Assembly (NCBI RefSeq): GCF_030014915.1
Contig: NZ_JAGIXS010000007.1
Coordinates: forward strand, 1-64,000
Source: Pelomonas sp. V22
GTDB lineage: Bacteria > Pseudomonadota > Gammaproteobacteria > Burkholderiales > Burkholderiaceae_C
Length of the DNA: 64,000 bases
Direction: 5' to 3'
The notes beneath the pieces were generated by a model that saw only the letters and a list, made by a program, of their open reading frames with translations, made no database searches and was not told the DNA's origin. This document shows positions 8,875-18,061 of the stretch, in pieces. A program made the translations under genes and the position numbers. The number at the start of each line of letters is the position of its first letter. The stretch's first letter is position 1.

Positions 8875-11076
8875 TCACCGGGCCTTCCAGCGGCGCAGCA
8901 GCAGGGCGTTGCCCACCACGCTCACGCTGCTGAAGGCCATGGCCGCACCGGCCAGCATCGGGTTCAAGAGCCCGAAAGCCGCCAGCGGCACACCGACGAG
9001 GTTATAGATGAAGGCCCAAAACAGCCCGCGCTTGATCGTGGCATAAGTGCGGCGCGAGATGTCCAGCGAAGCCGCGACCAACTGGGGGTCGCCGCGCATC
9101 AGCGTGATGCCTGCCGCCTCCATGGCCACGTCGGTGCCGGTTGCCATCGCGATACCCACGTCGGCCGCGGCCAGCGCCGGTGCATCGTTGATGCCGTCGC
9201 CGACCATGGCCACGGTCTTGCCCGAGGCGCGAAGCTGCTCCACGACCGCGGCCTTGTCTGCCGGCAGCACCTCCGCATGGATCTGGGCGATGCCCAGCGC
9301 CTTGCCGACCGCCATGGCGCTGCCGCGGGTGTCGCCGGTCAGCAGCACGGTCTCGATGCCCAGCTCATGCAGATGCTCGACAGCCTCCTGTGCCGATGCC
9401 TTTGGTGCGTCGCCAAAGGCGAGCAGGCCCATCAACATCTGCCCCTGCTCGGTTTCCTGCGTCAGCCAGGAGATGCTGCAGCCCTGGGCCTCCAGACGCT
9501 GTGCGTGCTCGGACAGCGGACCCCGTTCAAGACCTAGTTCACGCAGCAGCCGGCTGCTCCCCAAGGTGAGCCGCTGGCCGCGAGCGATGGCTTCGAGGCC
9601 ACGCCCGGGCAGTGCTCGTGCAGCCCGCGCCTCGGGGACAGGCAAGCGCTCGTCGCGCACCTTGTCCATGATGGCTCGCGCCAGCGGATGCTCACTGGTC
9701 TTCTGCAGGGCGGCGGAGAGCGCAAGCACCTCGGTGTTCTGGAAGCCTGCTGCAGCGTGGACAGCAACCAGCACCGGCCGGCCCTCGGTCAGGGTGCCTG
9801 TCTTGTCGAACACCACGGTGTCGACCGCATGGGCCAGCTCGAGCGCCTGTGCGTCCTTGATCAAGACGCCGTGCTGCGCGGCGACGCCGGTGCCGGCCAT
9901 GATGGCGGTCGGCGTGGCCAGGCCCAGCGCACAGGGGCAGGCGATGACCAGCACGGCCACCGCGTTCACCAGCGCCTGCTCCCAATCGCCCGTGGCGGCT
10001 ACCCAGCCCACCAGTGTGAGTAGGGCGATGCCGAGCACTACCGGAACGAAGACCGCGCTGACCCGGTCGACGATGCGCTGGATCGGCGCCTTCGCCGCCT
10101 GTGCGCTCTCGACCAGGCGGATGATGCGAGCGAGGGTGGTCTCGGCGCCGACGGCCGAAGTCTTCAAGCGCAGCACGCCCTCGGCATTGACCGAGCCGCC
10201 CGTGACCCGGTCGCCGGCCGACTTGGCCACGGGCAGGCTTTCGCCCGTGATCAGCGATTCATTGACATGGCTGCTGCCCTCGACCACCTCGCCATCGACC
10301 GGAATGCGGTCTCCCGGCCGCACCAGCACCAAGTCGCCGACGCGCACCAGGCCCACCGCCACCTCGGTTTCGACGCCGCCTCGCAGCACGCGCGCCACGG
10401 CCGGGCGCAGTGCGTTGAGTGCCTGCAGGGCCGCAGTCGTGCTGCGCTTGGCACGCGCTTCCAGCCACTTGCCCAGCAGAACCAGGGTGACGACGGCGGC
10501 CGAGGCCTCGAAGTAGAGGTGAGGCATGCCGTGCTCGGCGTGCTTCAGCAGCAGGTAGACCGAGAGGCCGTAGGCGGCCGAGGTGCCCAGCGCCACCAGC
10601 AGATCCATGTTGCCGCTGCCTGCTCGTGCGGCCTTCCATCCCGCGCGGTAGAACCGGGCTCCGAGCCAGAACTGCACCGGCGTGGCCAGTGCGAGTTGCA
10701 GCCAGCCGTCCAGCGTCCAACTGATGCCAAACACCTGCAGCAGCATCGGGGCGACCAGTGGCAGTGTGAGCGCAGCGCCGATGACGGCCGGAGTCCAGTC
10801 CGGCAGCGCGGGTTGCGCAGGAAGCGCCGTTGCGGGCTCGACCGGACGAGACTGGTAGCCCGCCTTCTCGACAGCCTGCCCCAGCTCAGCCTCCTGGACC
10901 GTGGTCAGCGCCTGGACCGTGGCTCGCTCGGTCGCCAGATTCACAGACACGGCCGACACGCCAGGCACCTTCAGCAGTGCCTTCTCGACCTGGGTTACGC
11001 AGGATGCGCAGGTCATGCCGAGGACCTGCATATCAAAAGTAGCCGGCCGGCCCGGCATCGCGAGGGAAGTGGACAT
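8875..11076 (-). CDS. copA: Cu(I)-translocating P1B-type ATPase CopA
   Basis: A 733-residue copper exporter pumping Cu(I) from cytoplasm to periplasm. One N-terminal HMA domain (GMTCASC, about residues 20-26), then membrane helices, the actuator TGES motif, the CPC ion path ([12 protein letters not shown]), the phosphorylated DKTGT, and the hinge [10 protein letters not shown]. The C-terminal helices carry [12 protein letters not shown] and [17 protein letters not shown], marking the P1B-1 Cu(I) group. The frame opens further upstream (TTG at 11118, ATG at 11112 with its own GGAGG), but a CueR-type promoter occupies 11111-11141, so transcripts should begin near 11104. The ATG at 11076, with GGAG seven bases upstream, is therefore the better start. 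cueR follows 32 bases later. Confidence 0.95.
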   Translation of the reverse strand: MSTSLAMPGRPATFDMQVLGMTCASCVTQVEKALLKVPGVSAVSVNLATERATVQALTTVQEAELGQAVEKAGYQSRPVEPATALPAQPALPDWTPAVIGAALTLPLVAPMLLQVFGISWTLDGWLQLALATPVQFWLGARFYRAGWKAARAGSGNMDLLVALGTSAAYGLSVYLLLKHAEHGMPHLYFEASAAVVTLVLLGKWLEARAKRSTTAALQALNALRPAVARVLRGGVETEVAVGLVRVGDLVLVRPGDRIPVDGEVVEGSSHVNESLITGESLPVAKSAGDRVTGGSVNAEGVLRLKTSAVGAETTLARIIRLVESAQAAKAPIQRIVDRVSAVFVPVVLGIALLTLVGWVAATGDWEQALVNAVAVLVIACPCALGLATPTAIMAGTGVAAQHGVLIKDAQALELAHAVDTVVFDKTGTLTEGRPVLVAVHAAAGFQNTEVLALSAALQKTSEHPLARAIMDKVRDERLPVPEARAARALPGRGLEAIARGQRLTLGSSRLLRELGLERGPLSEHAQRLEAQGCSISWLTQETEQGQMLMGLLAFGDAPKASAQEAVEHLHELGIETVLLTGDTRGSAMAVGKALGIAQIHAEVLPADKAAVVEQLRASGKTVAMVGDGINDAPALAAADVGIAMATGTDVAMEAAGITLMRGDPQLVAASLDISRRTYATIKRGLFWAFIYNLVGVPLAAFGLLNPMLAGAAMAFSSVSVVGNALLLRRWKAR

Positions 11077-11110
11077 GACGTCGCTCCAATCAGCTTGTTC
11101 AGGTTTCGGC

Positions 11111-11141
11111 ATGCTCAAGCCTCCAACGAGGTGAAGGTCAA
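11111..11141 (-). promoter_or_regulatory. CueR-type promoter/operator for copA-cueR
   Basis: Read on the minus strand, a TTGACC -35 box (11141-11136) is separated by exactly 19 bp from GAGCAT (11116-11111). The spacer holds an imperfect dyad (ACCTTCACC against TTGGAGGCT). The over-long 19-bp spacer and the TTGACCTT start are hallmarks of promoters activated by MerR-family CueR. It matches the layout of the promoters at 11192 and 20472. Confidence 0.72.
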
Positions 11142-11191
11142 GCGCTCGCGTGGGTGGTCATGGTCGGTGTGGGGGTTTTTTAAATCAGCGC

Positions 11192-11222
11192 TTGACCCTC
11201 CAACGGTGTCAAGGCTGACAGT
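11192..11222 (+). promoter_or_regulatory. CueR-type promoter/operator for the HMA chaperone gene
   Basis: TTGACC at 11192-11197, a 19-bp spacer with an imperfect dyad (ACCCTCC against GTCAAGGCT), and a GACAGT -10 element at 11217-11222. It diverges from the copA promoter 50 bp away. Transcription should start near 11229, leaving about 29 bases of leader with GGAG before the ATG at 11258. Confidence 0.65.
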
Positions 11223-11257
11223 GGAGTTCCGATCAAGGAAACCACCGGAGATCCAAG

Positions 11258-11512
11258 ATGATTGCCTTTGAAGTGAACGACATGACTTGCGGCCATTGCG
11301 TCAGCACCATCACCAAGGCGCTGAAGGCCGTCGACCCGGCCGCACGCATTCAGATCGACCTGGCCACCCATTGCATCCAGATCGAGCCGACTGAGGCGGA
11401 TGCGGACGAACTTGGCGATGCAATCAAGGAGGCCGGCTACACGCCCGTGGCCGTGACCGACGCGGCCGCTTGTGCGCCGGCGAACTCATCGGGCTCGTGC
11501 TGCTGCCGCTGA
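11258..11512 (+). CDS. copZ: HMA-domain copper chaperone (CopZ-like)
   Basis: An 84-residue cytoplasmic protein consisting of one heavy-metal-associated domain: MTCGHC metal loop near residue 9, then a beta-alpha-beta pattern ending in IKEAGYTPV. Such proteins carry Cu(I) to CopA. The C-terminus adds an unusual cysteine cluster (SGSCCCR), giving extra thiols beyond the CxxC pair. GGAG lies 8 bases before the ATG. It is divergent from copA and sits behind its own CueR-type promoter, which fits a chaperone-exporter pair. The next small gene starts 27 bases downstream and may be in the same transcript. Confidence 0.88.
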   Translation: MIAFEVNDMTCGHCVSTITKALKAVDPAARIQIDLATHCIQIEPTEADADELGDAIKEAGYTPVAVTDAAACAPANSSGSCCCR

Positions 11513-11539
11513 AGCCTGTTCATCCCGTACACTTTGACC

Positions 11540-11962
11540 ATGAGCAAGTTCTGGCGGATCGCATTGGCATGGCTGCTGGCCATGGCGTTGCCCATTCAAG
11601 GGTACGCCGCCCAGACCATGCTGCTCTGCGGTCCCGCCAATCATCAGAGCAGCCTGCTCGACGAACATGCAGGGCACGCTCATGACCATGCCGGCATGGT
11701 CGATGACGACGCCTCGGCTCATTCGATGGCCCAGGATGGAATGTCCGCGCAGCAGGGCGACGAGGCGACCTCCGCCCAGACCAAGCATGCGGGCAAATGC
11801 AGCGTCTGCTCTTCCTGCTGCAGCGTCGTCGCCATCATGACCAGCATCGTGAGCTTCGCCGTGGTGAAGCCCGATCTGCCCGAAGTTGCTACCGTCAAGT
11901 TCGCCCACGACCGTGTGATGGTCGGCGGGCTCGAACGCCCCCCACGCTTCTCTCGCGCCTGA
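11540..11962 (+). CDS. Small secreted Cys/His-rich protein heading the multicopper oxidase cluster
   Basis: A 140-residue protein with an N-terminal hydrophobic segment (WRIALAWLLAMALPIQGYAA), a His/Met/Asp-rich middle (HAGHAHDHAGM), a cysteine patch (CSVCSSCC, about residue 90) and the ending ERPPRFSRA. The cysteine patch and ERPPR ending are shared with the protein at 284-709. It resembles DUF2946 or CopL-type small proteins known at the head of copper operons; no biochemical function is established from the sequence. ATG at 11540 is preferred over the in-frame TTG at 11534. It follows the chaperone gene by 27 bases and precedes the oxidase operon. Confidence 0.7.
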   Translation: MSKFWRIALAWLLAMALPIQGYAAQTMLLCGPANHQSSLLDEHAGHAHDHAGMVDDDASAHSMAQDGMSAQQGDEATSAQTKHAGKCSVCSSCCSVVAIMTSIVSFAVVKPDLPEVATVKFAHDRVMVGGLERPPRFSRA

Positions 11963-12078
11963 CGAACCGGCGCTGCGCGCGCGAGGCCGCAGCTGCCGTT
12001 TCCTGAACCTGCACCGGACGTGTCGTCTCGACACGGCGATCCGGCCGCAGCCTGTCAGTTCACAACGAGAGAAGCACG

Positions 12079-12447
12079 ATGAACACCATCGCATCTGGCG
12101 TGGCGCTAGCCCTGGCGGCCACGACCTTCTGGCTGGCGCCCTTGGCGTCCGCCCAATCGACGGCGCCCGAAGCGCGGCGGCCCGATCCCATGAACCCCAA
12201 GGCGCAGGTCCCTGCGCTGGTCTACCGCTCCGCCTTCCAGAGCTACCGCCCGAATGCCGAGGTGGAGCTTGGTTCCTGGCTGGACGCCAACAAGGCCGTG
12301 CAGCAGGCCGGCGGCTGGCGCGCCTACGCCAAGGAGGCGCGCCAGCCCGACGAAGCGGTCGCACCGCTCCCGGCGGCTTCGGCCGCGCCCGCTGCGTCAG
12401 CGCCCGCCAAGCCGGCGAGCACGCCAGCCGGTCACGCGCATCACTGA
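12079..12447 (+). CDS. Small periplasmic protein of unknown function, His-ended
   Basis: A 122-residue protein with a signal peptide (VALALAATTFWLAPLASAQ). The middle has a compact segment, VYRSAFQSYRPN then a WLDAN..VQQAGGWRAYAKEA stretch, that looks folded. The tail is a low-complexity Ala/Pro linker ending GHAHH, a possible metal ligand. I do not recognise the family. It lies 10 bases before the TolC-like gene, so it is probably translated with it and may act with the efflux protein or the oxidase in the periplasm. A weak purine-rich ribosome site (GAGAGAAG) precedes the ATG. Confidence 0.65.
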   Translation: MNTIASGVALALAATTFWLAPLASAQSTAPEARRPDPMNPKAQVPALVYRSAFQSYRPNAEVELGSWLDANKAVQQAGGWRAYAKEARQPDEAVAPLPAASAAPAASAPAKPASTPAGHAHH

Positions 12448-12456
12448 GGGCCCCGC

Positions 12457-13875
12457 ATGAAAACCTTCAAGAAATTGCCAATGCGCCTCACGCTGCTGGC
12501 GGCGCCCCTGCTGCTGGCGGGCTGTGCCAGCCTCAGTGGCAATGGCGGCATTGCACCTGTCCAGGATGCAGCCAAGGCACATCTCGGCGCCAGCCTCGTA
12601 GCGGCAACCACGGACAAGGACCTCGACAGCATCGACCAGCGAGTGAGCGAGTTGCTGGCCAAGCCGCTGACCGCCGATGCCGCGGTGCAGATGGCCCTGT
12701 TGAACAACCGCGGCCTCCAGGCCAGCCTCCAGGAGCTGGGCGTGGCTGAAGCCGAGATGGTGCAGGCCAGCCGCATGCCCAACCCCGGGTTCAGCATCAC
12801 CAAGCTCAGGCGCGGCGACGAGCGCGAGATCGAGCGCGGCTTCTCGTTCGACCTCGGCCATCTGGTGGCGCTGCCGCTGACACGCCAACTCGAAAGCCGC
12901 CGCTTTGCCGCCGTTCAGCGCAGCGTGGCGATGGAGATGCTCTCGCTCGCCGCCGAGACCCGCAAGGCCTTCTATGCGGCCGTGGCGGCCGAGCAGATGG
13001 CGGGCTACATGCGCGACGTCCGGGGCACGGCCGACGCGGGCGCCGAGATGGCGAAGCGACTGGCCCAGGCCGGTAACTGGACCAAGCTGCAGCAGGCGCG
13101 CCAACACGGCTTCTTTTCCGAGGCTGTGCTGAATGTTGCACGGGCCGACGCGGCACGCGTCTCGACCCGTGAGCGGCTGACCCGGCTCCTGGGTCTCTGG
13201 GGTGCGCAGGCCGCCTACACCTTGCCCAGCCGTCTGCCGGAACTGCCCGCCGAACCGCAGGACCAGCCGGATATCGAGCAGACCGCGATGGCTTCGCGCC
13301 TGGATGTGCAGGCGGCCAAGACCACGGTGGAGGCGACTGCCAAGTACCTCGGGCTGAGCAAAGTCACACGGTTCATCAACGTTTTCGAGCTCGGCTACCA
13401 GCGCAACACCTCGAACGAGGCGCCGCGCCAGACCGGCTACGAGCTCAGTGTCGAGATTCCGCTGTTCGACTGGGGAGACGCGCGCATCGCCAAGGCGGAG
13501 GGCCTCTACATGCAGAGCGTGCACCGGGCCGCGAAGACGGCGGTGGATGCCCGGTCCGAGGTCCGCGAGGCCTACCAGGGCTACCGCTCGGCCTACGACA
13601 TCGCGCGCCACTATCGCGACGACATCGTGCCCACGGCCAAGCGCGTGTCCGACGAGAACGTGCTGCTCTACAACGGCATGTTCATCAGCGTGTTCGAACT
13701 GCTGGCCGATGCCCGCGCGCAGATCGCCGCAGTCAACGGTTCGATCGAGGCGCTGCGCGACTTCTGGGTCGCGCGCTCGGATCTCGACATGGCGCTCGTC
13801 GGCAAGCCCAGCCTGGGCGGCAGCGGCCCTTCTGCCTCGGTGGCAGGCACGGGCGGTGGCGCGGCAGCGCATTGA
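12457..13875 (+). CDS. TolC-family outer membrane lipoprotein, copper-cluster type
   Basis: A 472-residue outer membrane channel-like protein. A lipoprotein signal (LLLAGCASLSG, lipid Cys about residue 24) precedes two outer membrane efflux repeats; the first is marked by LTADAAVQMALLNNRGLQASL and the second by YELSVEIPLFDWGDARI. Unlike cusC and czcC in this window it has no adjacent membrane-fusion or RND genes; its partners are the multicopper oxidase and cupredoxin that follow. It may substitute for the CopB/PcoB outer membrane component, or recruit the Cus pump encoded 12 kb away; both are inference. The C-terminus is a Gly/Ala/Ser-rich tail. The next gene's RBS overlaps its stop region. 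Confidence 0.85.
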   Translation: MKTFKKLPMRLTLLAAPLLLAGCASLSGNGGIAPVQDAAKAHLGASLVAATTDKDLDSIDQRVSELLAKPLTADAAVQMALLNNRGLQASLQELGVAEAEMVQASRMPNPGFSITKLRRGDEREIERGFSFDLGHLVALPLTRQLESRRFAAVQRSVAMEMLSLAAETRKAFYAAVAAEQMAGYMRDVRGTADAGAEMAKRLAQAGNWTKLQQARQHGFFSEAVLNVARADAARVSTRERLTRLLGLWGAQAAYTLPSRLPELPAEPQDQPDIEQTAMASRLDVQAAKTTVEATAKYLGLSKVTRFINVFELGYQRNTSNEAPRQTGYELSVEIPLFDWGDARIAKAEGLYMQSVHRAAKTAVDARSEVREAYQGYRSAYDIARHYRDDIVPTAKRVSDENVLLYNGMFISVFELLADARAQIAAVNGSIEALRDFWVARSDLDMALVGKPSLGGSGPSASVAGTGGGAAAH

Positions 13876-13892
13876 TTCAGGAGTTCAGTGAC

Positions 13893-15302
13893 ATGTTTTC
13901 ACGACGCAATTTCTTCCGCGGCGCAGGCGCCTTGACCGCTGCTGTATCGGCCAGTGCCGTCAGCCGCGTAGCGATGGCCGCCTTGCCGGAACCGGTGCTG
14001 CAGACCAAGTCGGACACCATGCCGCCCTTGGTCCCGAACACGGGGCGACCGTACAACCCCGTGGTCACGCTCAACGGCTGGACGCTGCCCTGGCGCATGA
14101 ACCAGGGCGTCAAGGAGTTCCACCTGGTGGCCGAACCCGTGGTGCGCGAGCTCGCACCGGGCATGAAGGCGCACCTGTGGGGCTACAACGGCCAGTCGCC
14201 GGGACCGACCATCGAGGTTGTCGAGGGTGACCGCGTGCGGGTCTTCGTCACCAACCGCCTGCCCGAGCACACCAGCATCCACTGGCACGGCCAGCGCCTG
14301 CCCAACGGCATGGACGGCGTGTCGGGCCTGACGCAGAAGTCCATCCAGCCTGGCAAGACCTATGTCTACGAGTTCGTCGCGCGCCGGCCCGGCACCTTCA
14401 TGTACCACCCGCATGCCGACGAGATGACGCAGATGGCCATGGGCATGATGGGCTTCTGGGTCACTCATCCCAAGGTCAAGAACCCGCTGATCGACGAGGT
14501 GGACCGCGACTTCTGCTTCCTGTTGAACGCCTTCGACATCGATCCCGGCGCCGCGACGCCCAAGATCATGACGATGACGGACTTCAACCTCTGGTGCTGG
14601 AACAGCCGCGTCTTTCCGGGCATCGACACCTTGAACGTGCGCAAGAACGACAAGGTGCGCATCCGCATCGGCAACCTGACGATGACCAACCACCCGATCC
14701 ACGTGCATGGCCATGAGTTCACGGTCACGGGCACCGATGGCGGTCCGACGCCCAAGGCCGGCCGTTGGCCGGAGGTGACGACCGATGTGGCCGTCGGCCA
14801 GATGCGGCAGATCGAGTTCCTTGCCGATGAGGAAGGCGACTGGGCCTTCCACTGTCACAAGAGTCACCACACGATGAACGCGATGGGGCACAACGTGCCC
14901 ACGATGATCGGCGTCGACCACCGCCAGGTGGCCAAGCAGATCACCAAGCTCGTGCCCGACTACATGGTGATGGGCGAGCGCGGCATGGCCGACATGGGCG
15001 AGATGACGATGCCCCTGCCCGACAACACGCTGCCGATGATGACCGGCGAAGGTCCTTTTGGCGGCGTCGAGATGGGTGGCATGTTCTCGATCCTAAAGGT
15101 TCGCAAGGACCAGAAGCGCGGCGACTACAGCGACCCGGGCTGGTACCAGCATCCCAAGGGCGAGGTCGCGTTCGAGTGGACCGGCCCGCTGCCGGAGCCG
15201 GCCCGCTTTGCCGCCGAGGGCGGCCAGTCCATGCCGCGCAAGACACCGGCACCGCCTGCCGAGGTGACCGTCCGCAAGCCTAGCGGCCATTCCGGCCATT
15301 GA
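13893..15302 (+). CDS. Periplasmic multicopper oxidase
   Basis: A 469-residue copper oxidase expected to oxidise Cu(I) to less harmful Cu(II) in the periplasm. The N-terminus is a Tat-type signal (SRRNFFRGAGALTAA). All four copper-ligand motifs are visible in order: HWHG (about residue 130), HPHAD, HPIHVHGHEF, and HCHKSHHTMNAM (H-C-H-x3-H-x4-M, giving type 1 and trinuclear sites). A Met-rich stretch (MVMGERGMADMGEMTMPLPD) near residue 370 probably binds Cu(I). The protein is shorter than classical CopA/PcoA oxidases of about 600 residues. AGGAG lies upstream of ATG 13893; the frame extends to a TTG at 13872, which I reject. The Tat genes are in the same window. Confidence 0.93.
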   Translation: MFSRRNFFRGAGALTAAVSASAVSRVAMAALPEPVLQTKSDTMPPLVPNTGRPYNPVVTLNGWTLPWRMNQGVKEFHLVAEPVVRELAPGMKAHLWGYNGQSPGPTIEVVEGDRVRVFVTNRLPEHTSIHWHGQRLPNGMDGVSGLTQKSIQPGKTYVYEFVARRPGTFMYHPHADEMTQMAMGMMGFWVTHPKVKNPLIDEVDRDFCFLLNAFDIDPGAATPKIMTMTDFNLWCWNSRVFPGIDTLNVRKNDKVRIRIGNLTMTNHPIHVHGHEFTVTGTDGGPTPKAGRWPEVTTDVAVGQMRQIEFLADEEGDWAFHCHKSHHTMNAMGHNVPTMIGVDHRQVAKQITKLVPDYMVMGERGMADMGEMTMPLPDNTLPMMTGEGPFGGVEMGGMFSILKVRKDQKRGDYSDPGWYQHPKGEVAFEWTGPLPEPARFAAEGGQSMPRKTPAPPAEVTVRKPSGHSGH

Positions 15303-15362
15303 GCTTCTCACTCCATTGAATCAACCCTGTCGTCTATCGACGGCACTCCTGAGGACTCATCC

Positions 15363-15887
15363 ATGAAATTCACATCCCACCGTACGCTCTCAGCGCTGGT
15401 CTTCGCGTTCGCCTCGACCTCCGTGCTGGCAAGCGGCAATCACCCGGGCGGTCACGGCCACGACAGTGATGCCATCGGCAAGCCGGGCGTCGCGGCCAAG
15501 GCCTCGCGCACCGTACAGATCGACATGACCGACGCCATGCGGTTCACGCCTTCGAGCGTCGAGGTCAAGCAGGGCGAGACCGTGCGCTTCGTCGTGAAGA
15601 ACTCGGGCCAGGTCAAGCACGAGATGGTGCTGGGCACCGAGAAGGAGCTCAAGGAGCACTATGAGCTCATGAAGAAAAACCCCGAGATGGAGCATGCCGA
15701 CGAGAACATGGTCACTGTCGCGCCGGGCAAGTCGGGCGAGATCGTGTGGCAGTTCACCAAGGCCGGCAAGATCGACTTTGCCTGCCTTCAGCCCGGCCAT
15801 TACGACGCCGGCATGAAGGGGGCGGTCAAGGTCTCGGCGAAGGGCGCAGCGCCCAAGGCGGACGGCCATGCAGACCACAAGCACTGA
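15363..15887 (+). CDS. Periplasmic cupredoxin-domain copper protein
   Basis: A 174-residue secreted protein with a signal peptide ending near ASTSVLASG, a short His/Gly-rich region (HPGGHGHD) and a plastocyanin/azurin-like cupredoxin domain. Likely type 1 copper ligands are seen: His in VKHEMVLG, and Cys, His and Met in FACLQPGHYDAGM. A charged, Met-containing insertion (EHYELMKKNPEMEHADENM) sits between the strands. The tail is His-rich (DGHADHKH). It probably accepts or carries copper for the oxidase encoded immediately upstream (60 bases away, in the same operon). Its 3' end overlaps the CopG gene by 20 bases. Confidence 0.9.
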   Translation: MKFTSHRTLSALVFAFASTSVLASGNHPGGHGHDSDAIGKPGVAAKASRTVQIDMTDAMRFTPSSVEVKQGETVRFVVKNSGQVKHEMVLGTEKELKEHYELMKKNPEMEHADENMVTVAPGKSGEIVWQFTKAGKIDFACLQPGHYDAGMKGAVKVSAKGAAPKADGHADHKH

Positions 15888-16368
15888 GGGCCGGCCCGAG
15901 TTGGTGCGCCGCCATCTGCTGGCAGGTGGCGCCTTGCTGGCGCTGGCCGCAGCTGCCGGCGCCCGGAGTTCGCCGCCGACCGACCGGGCCACCCGGGTTC
16001 AGGTCTGGAAAGGTCCGAGCTGCGGTTGCTGCAAGGACTGGATCAAACATCTGGAGGTCAATGGCTTCCAGGTGTCGGTCAGTGATGCGGGCAATACCGA
16101 CGCTCGCAGGCAACTCGGCATAGCCATCAAGTACGGCTCGTGCCACACGGCCTTGGTTGGCGGCTATGCCGTCGAGGGCCATGTGCCGGCCCGCGAGATC
16201 TGGCGCCTATTGCGTGAACGACCTGAAGCGCTTGGACTGGCCGTGCCTGCGATGCCGATTGGATCGCCGGGCATGGACGGGCCGGAATATGGCCAGCGCA
16301 AGGATCCCTACGACGTGTTGCTGCTGAACAAGGATGGCAGCGCACGCACTTTTCAAACCTACCGTTGA
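15868..16368 (+). CDS. copG: CopG-like periplasmic copper protein (DUF411)
   Basis: A 166-residue DUF411 protein. An RRHLLAGGALLALAAAAGA signal with a twin-arginine character is followed by a thioredoxin-like domain with CGCC (GPSCGCCKDW) and the conserved SCHTALVGGYAVEGHVPA stretch, plus a Met-containing MPIGSPGMDGPEY motif. Characterised CopG proteins bind copper through bridging cysteines and are proposed to interconvert Cu(I) and Cu(II). The ATG at 15868 overlaps the cupredoxin gene; an internal GTG at 15904 is a possible alternative giving a shorter leader. The next gene begins 15 bases after its stop. Confidence 0.88.
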   Translation: MQTTSTEGRPELVRRHLLAGGALLALAAAAGARSSPPTDRATRVQVWKGPSCGCCKDWIKHLEVNGFQVSVSDAGNTDARRQLGIAIKYGSCHTALVGGYAVEGHVPAREIWRLLRERPEALGLAVPAMPIGSPGMDGPEYGQRKDPYDVLLLNKDGSARTFQTYR

Positions 16369-16382
16369 AGGAGAAACGACCC

Positions 16383-16736
16383 ATGAACGCAATCAAGACC
16401 CTGACCCTGGCCTCCCTGATCGTCGCCGGCGCAAGCCTCGCTGGCACCGCCGCAGCCCAGGCCATGGACCACAGCAAGATGCACGGCACGGCCGCGTCTG
16501 CATCCGCCGCAGAGATGACTGAGGGCGAGATCAAGAAGATCGACAAGGACAACAAGAAGCTCACCATCAAGCACGGCGACATCAGGAACCTGGACATGCC
16601 TGGCATGACGATGGTGTTCCAGGTCAAGGACCCGGCCATGGTCGACCAGGTCAAGGTGGGAGACAAGGTCCGCTTTGTGGTCGAGAAGACCGCCTCGGGC
16701 TTTGTCGTGACAGAGCTGGCGCGAGCCGGCAAGTAA
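16383..16736 (+). CDS. cusF: CusF-like periplasmic copper-binding protein
   Basis: A 117-residue secreted protein with a signal peptide (LIVAGASLAGTAAAQA) and one CusF domain, a small beta-barrel that hands Cu(I)/Ag(I) to the Cus pump. The ligand region reads KHGDIRNLDMPGMTMVF, keeping the His and the two Met residues. The Trp that caps Cu(I) in E. coli CusF is replaced here, so metal binding may differ. The CusF domain fused to the CusB of this window (25524-27014) does keep the Trp. GGAG precedes the ATG at 16383; the upstream in-frame start at 16365 is weaker. Confidence 0.85.
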   Translation: MNAIKTLTLASLIVAGASLAGTAAAQAMDHSKMHGTAASASAAEMTEGEIKKIDKDNKKLTIKHGDIRNLDMPGMTMVFQVKDPAMVDQVKVGDKVRFVVEKTASGFVVTELARAGK

Positions 16737-16802
16737 GCAAATCGCGGTGCATTCGCTCGGCCCTCGTGGCCGAGCAAGCGCCGCCCACAAGAGGAGACCA
16801 GG

Positions 16803-17186
16803 ATGAAAACCAAGTACACCGCGCTCGTCGGCACGATCGTGGCGATGCTGTTCGCCTCGGGGGCAGCGAGGGCTGAACTCGTTCCCATTGACTGGGACGG
16901 CTCGGGGCACTTCGAGAAGGCGATGACCGTGGCGCCCGGGAAATTCGCAGAAATCTGCGGCAAGCTGAACAAGGGCCAGGTGATTGCCTGGTCGTTCAAG
17001 TCGAGTCAGCCGATGAATTTCAACATCCACTATCACGAGGGCAAGACCGCGGTGTTCCCGATCAAGCTCGACGCGACAGCGGTGGCGGAAGACAAGCTGG
17101 TTGTCCCCGTGGATCAGGGCTACTGCTGGATGTGGTCGAACAAGACCGACAAGCCCGTCGACTTGAGCCTTATGCTCCAAAGGTGA
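16803..17186 (+). CDS. Periplasmic protein of unknown function
   Basis: A 127-residue protein with a signal peptide (GTIVAMLFASGAARA) and a single predicted all-beta domain. Recognisable segments are KGQVIAWSFKSSQPMNFNIH, a YHEGKTAVFP stretch and YCWMWSNKTDKPVDLSLML; the alternating pattern recalls GOLD-like beta-sandwiches. Potential metal ligands are the clustered His (NIHYHEG), two Cys and several Met. I cannot name the family. AGGAG lies 6 bases before the ATG. It is the eighth gene of the copper oxidase cluster and precedes a membrane protein gene by 19 bases. Confidence 0.7.
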   Translation: MKTKYTALVGTIVAMLFASGAARAELVPIDWDGSGHFEKAMTVAPGKFAEICGKLNKGQVIAWSFKSSQPMNFNIHYHEGKTAVFPIKLDATAVAEDKLVVPVDQGYCWMWSNKTDKPVDLSLMLQR

Positions 17187-17205
17187 AGCATCTGGAGCAC
17201 CGAAC

Positions 17206-17877
17206 ATGCCGATCAACTTGACCCCGGAGCAGCGCAGGCTGGCGCTCATGGTGCATGTCGCCACGTCGGTCGGCTTGATCGGTGCCGTCGCCTGCTTCCT
17301 GGCACTGGCCTGTGTCGGTCTTCAGACGCTCGAGCCACTGCTACTGCGTGGCTGCTATGTCGCGATGGATCTGCTCGCGCGCCTTGTAATCGTGCCACTG
17401 GCCCTGGCCGCATTGCTGACTGGCGCGCTCCTGTCATGGGGCACTCACTGGGGCTTCTTCCGGCATTACTGGGTCATCGCAAAGCTGCTGCTTACAGCGT
17501 TCGCAACAGCTGTGCTGCTGGCCAAGATGCCGCTCATCGCAACGGCGGCGGCGCTGGCCCGCGAGCCAATCCTGCCCATCGCTGCGCTGCGAGAAGCCGG
17601 CATGCAACTCGCCTTCCATGCGGGCAGCGGCCTGTTGGTCCTGCTCCTGCCCACCGCACTCTCGATCTACAAGCCGCGAGGCATGACCGAGCGCGGCCGA
17701 CGGACCCAGGGCAGTGCCTTGGGGCGCGCTACAGCCGACGCCAGAGACGCTGAGCCGACGCGTCAAGCGATCACCATCACCCTGCGTCGCAGCCAGGTGA
17801 TCGGACTTGCTGGCGCGATCTTCATCCTGCACCTTGTCGTCTTGCACCTGCTGGGCATGGGCCACTTCGGGCACTGA
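17206..17877 (+). CDS. Multi-spanning membrane protein of the copper cluster
   Basis: A 223-residue inner membrane protein with about five hydrophobic helices (for example LMVHVATSVGLIGAVACFLA, LARLVIVPLALAALLTGALL, VIAKLLLTAFATAVLLAKM, and a last helix IGLAGAIFILHLVVLHLLGM). The end is His-containing (GMGHFGH). It resembles DUF2269-like integral membrane proteins, without a known function. A polar loop of about 45 residues rich in Arg and Thr separates the last helix. It lies 19 bases after the preceding periplasmic protein gene, and the two may act together. Confidence 0.65.
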   Translation: MPINLTPEQRRLALMVHVATSVGLIGAVACFLALACVGLQTLEPLLLRGCYVAMDLLARLVIVPLALAALLTGALLSWGTHWGFFRHYWVIAKLLLTAFATAVLLAKMPLIATAAALAREPILPIAALREAGMQLAFHAGSGLLVLLLPTALSIYKPRGMTERGRRTQGSALGRATADARDAEPTRQAITITLRRSQVIGLAGAIFILHLVVLHLLGMGHFGH

Positions 17878-18061
17878 CCCGCATGCAGGCCGTCTGTCGC
17901 GAGGGCATCGGGCGATGCCAATGGCTCTCTTATGGAGCGCGGCACCTGGCAGAAGCGTTGGCATCCGGCCGACCCGAGGCGAGCGGCAGGCTTGTTGATT
18001 TGCCTCAAGGCAGCTGGACGGCTGTCGGCGCATCCTTCTTCAGCCCCTTCTGGAGACCAAG

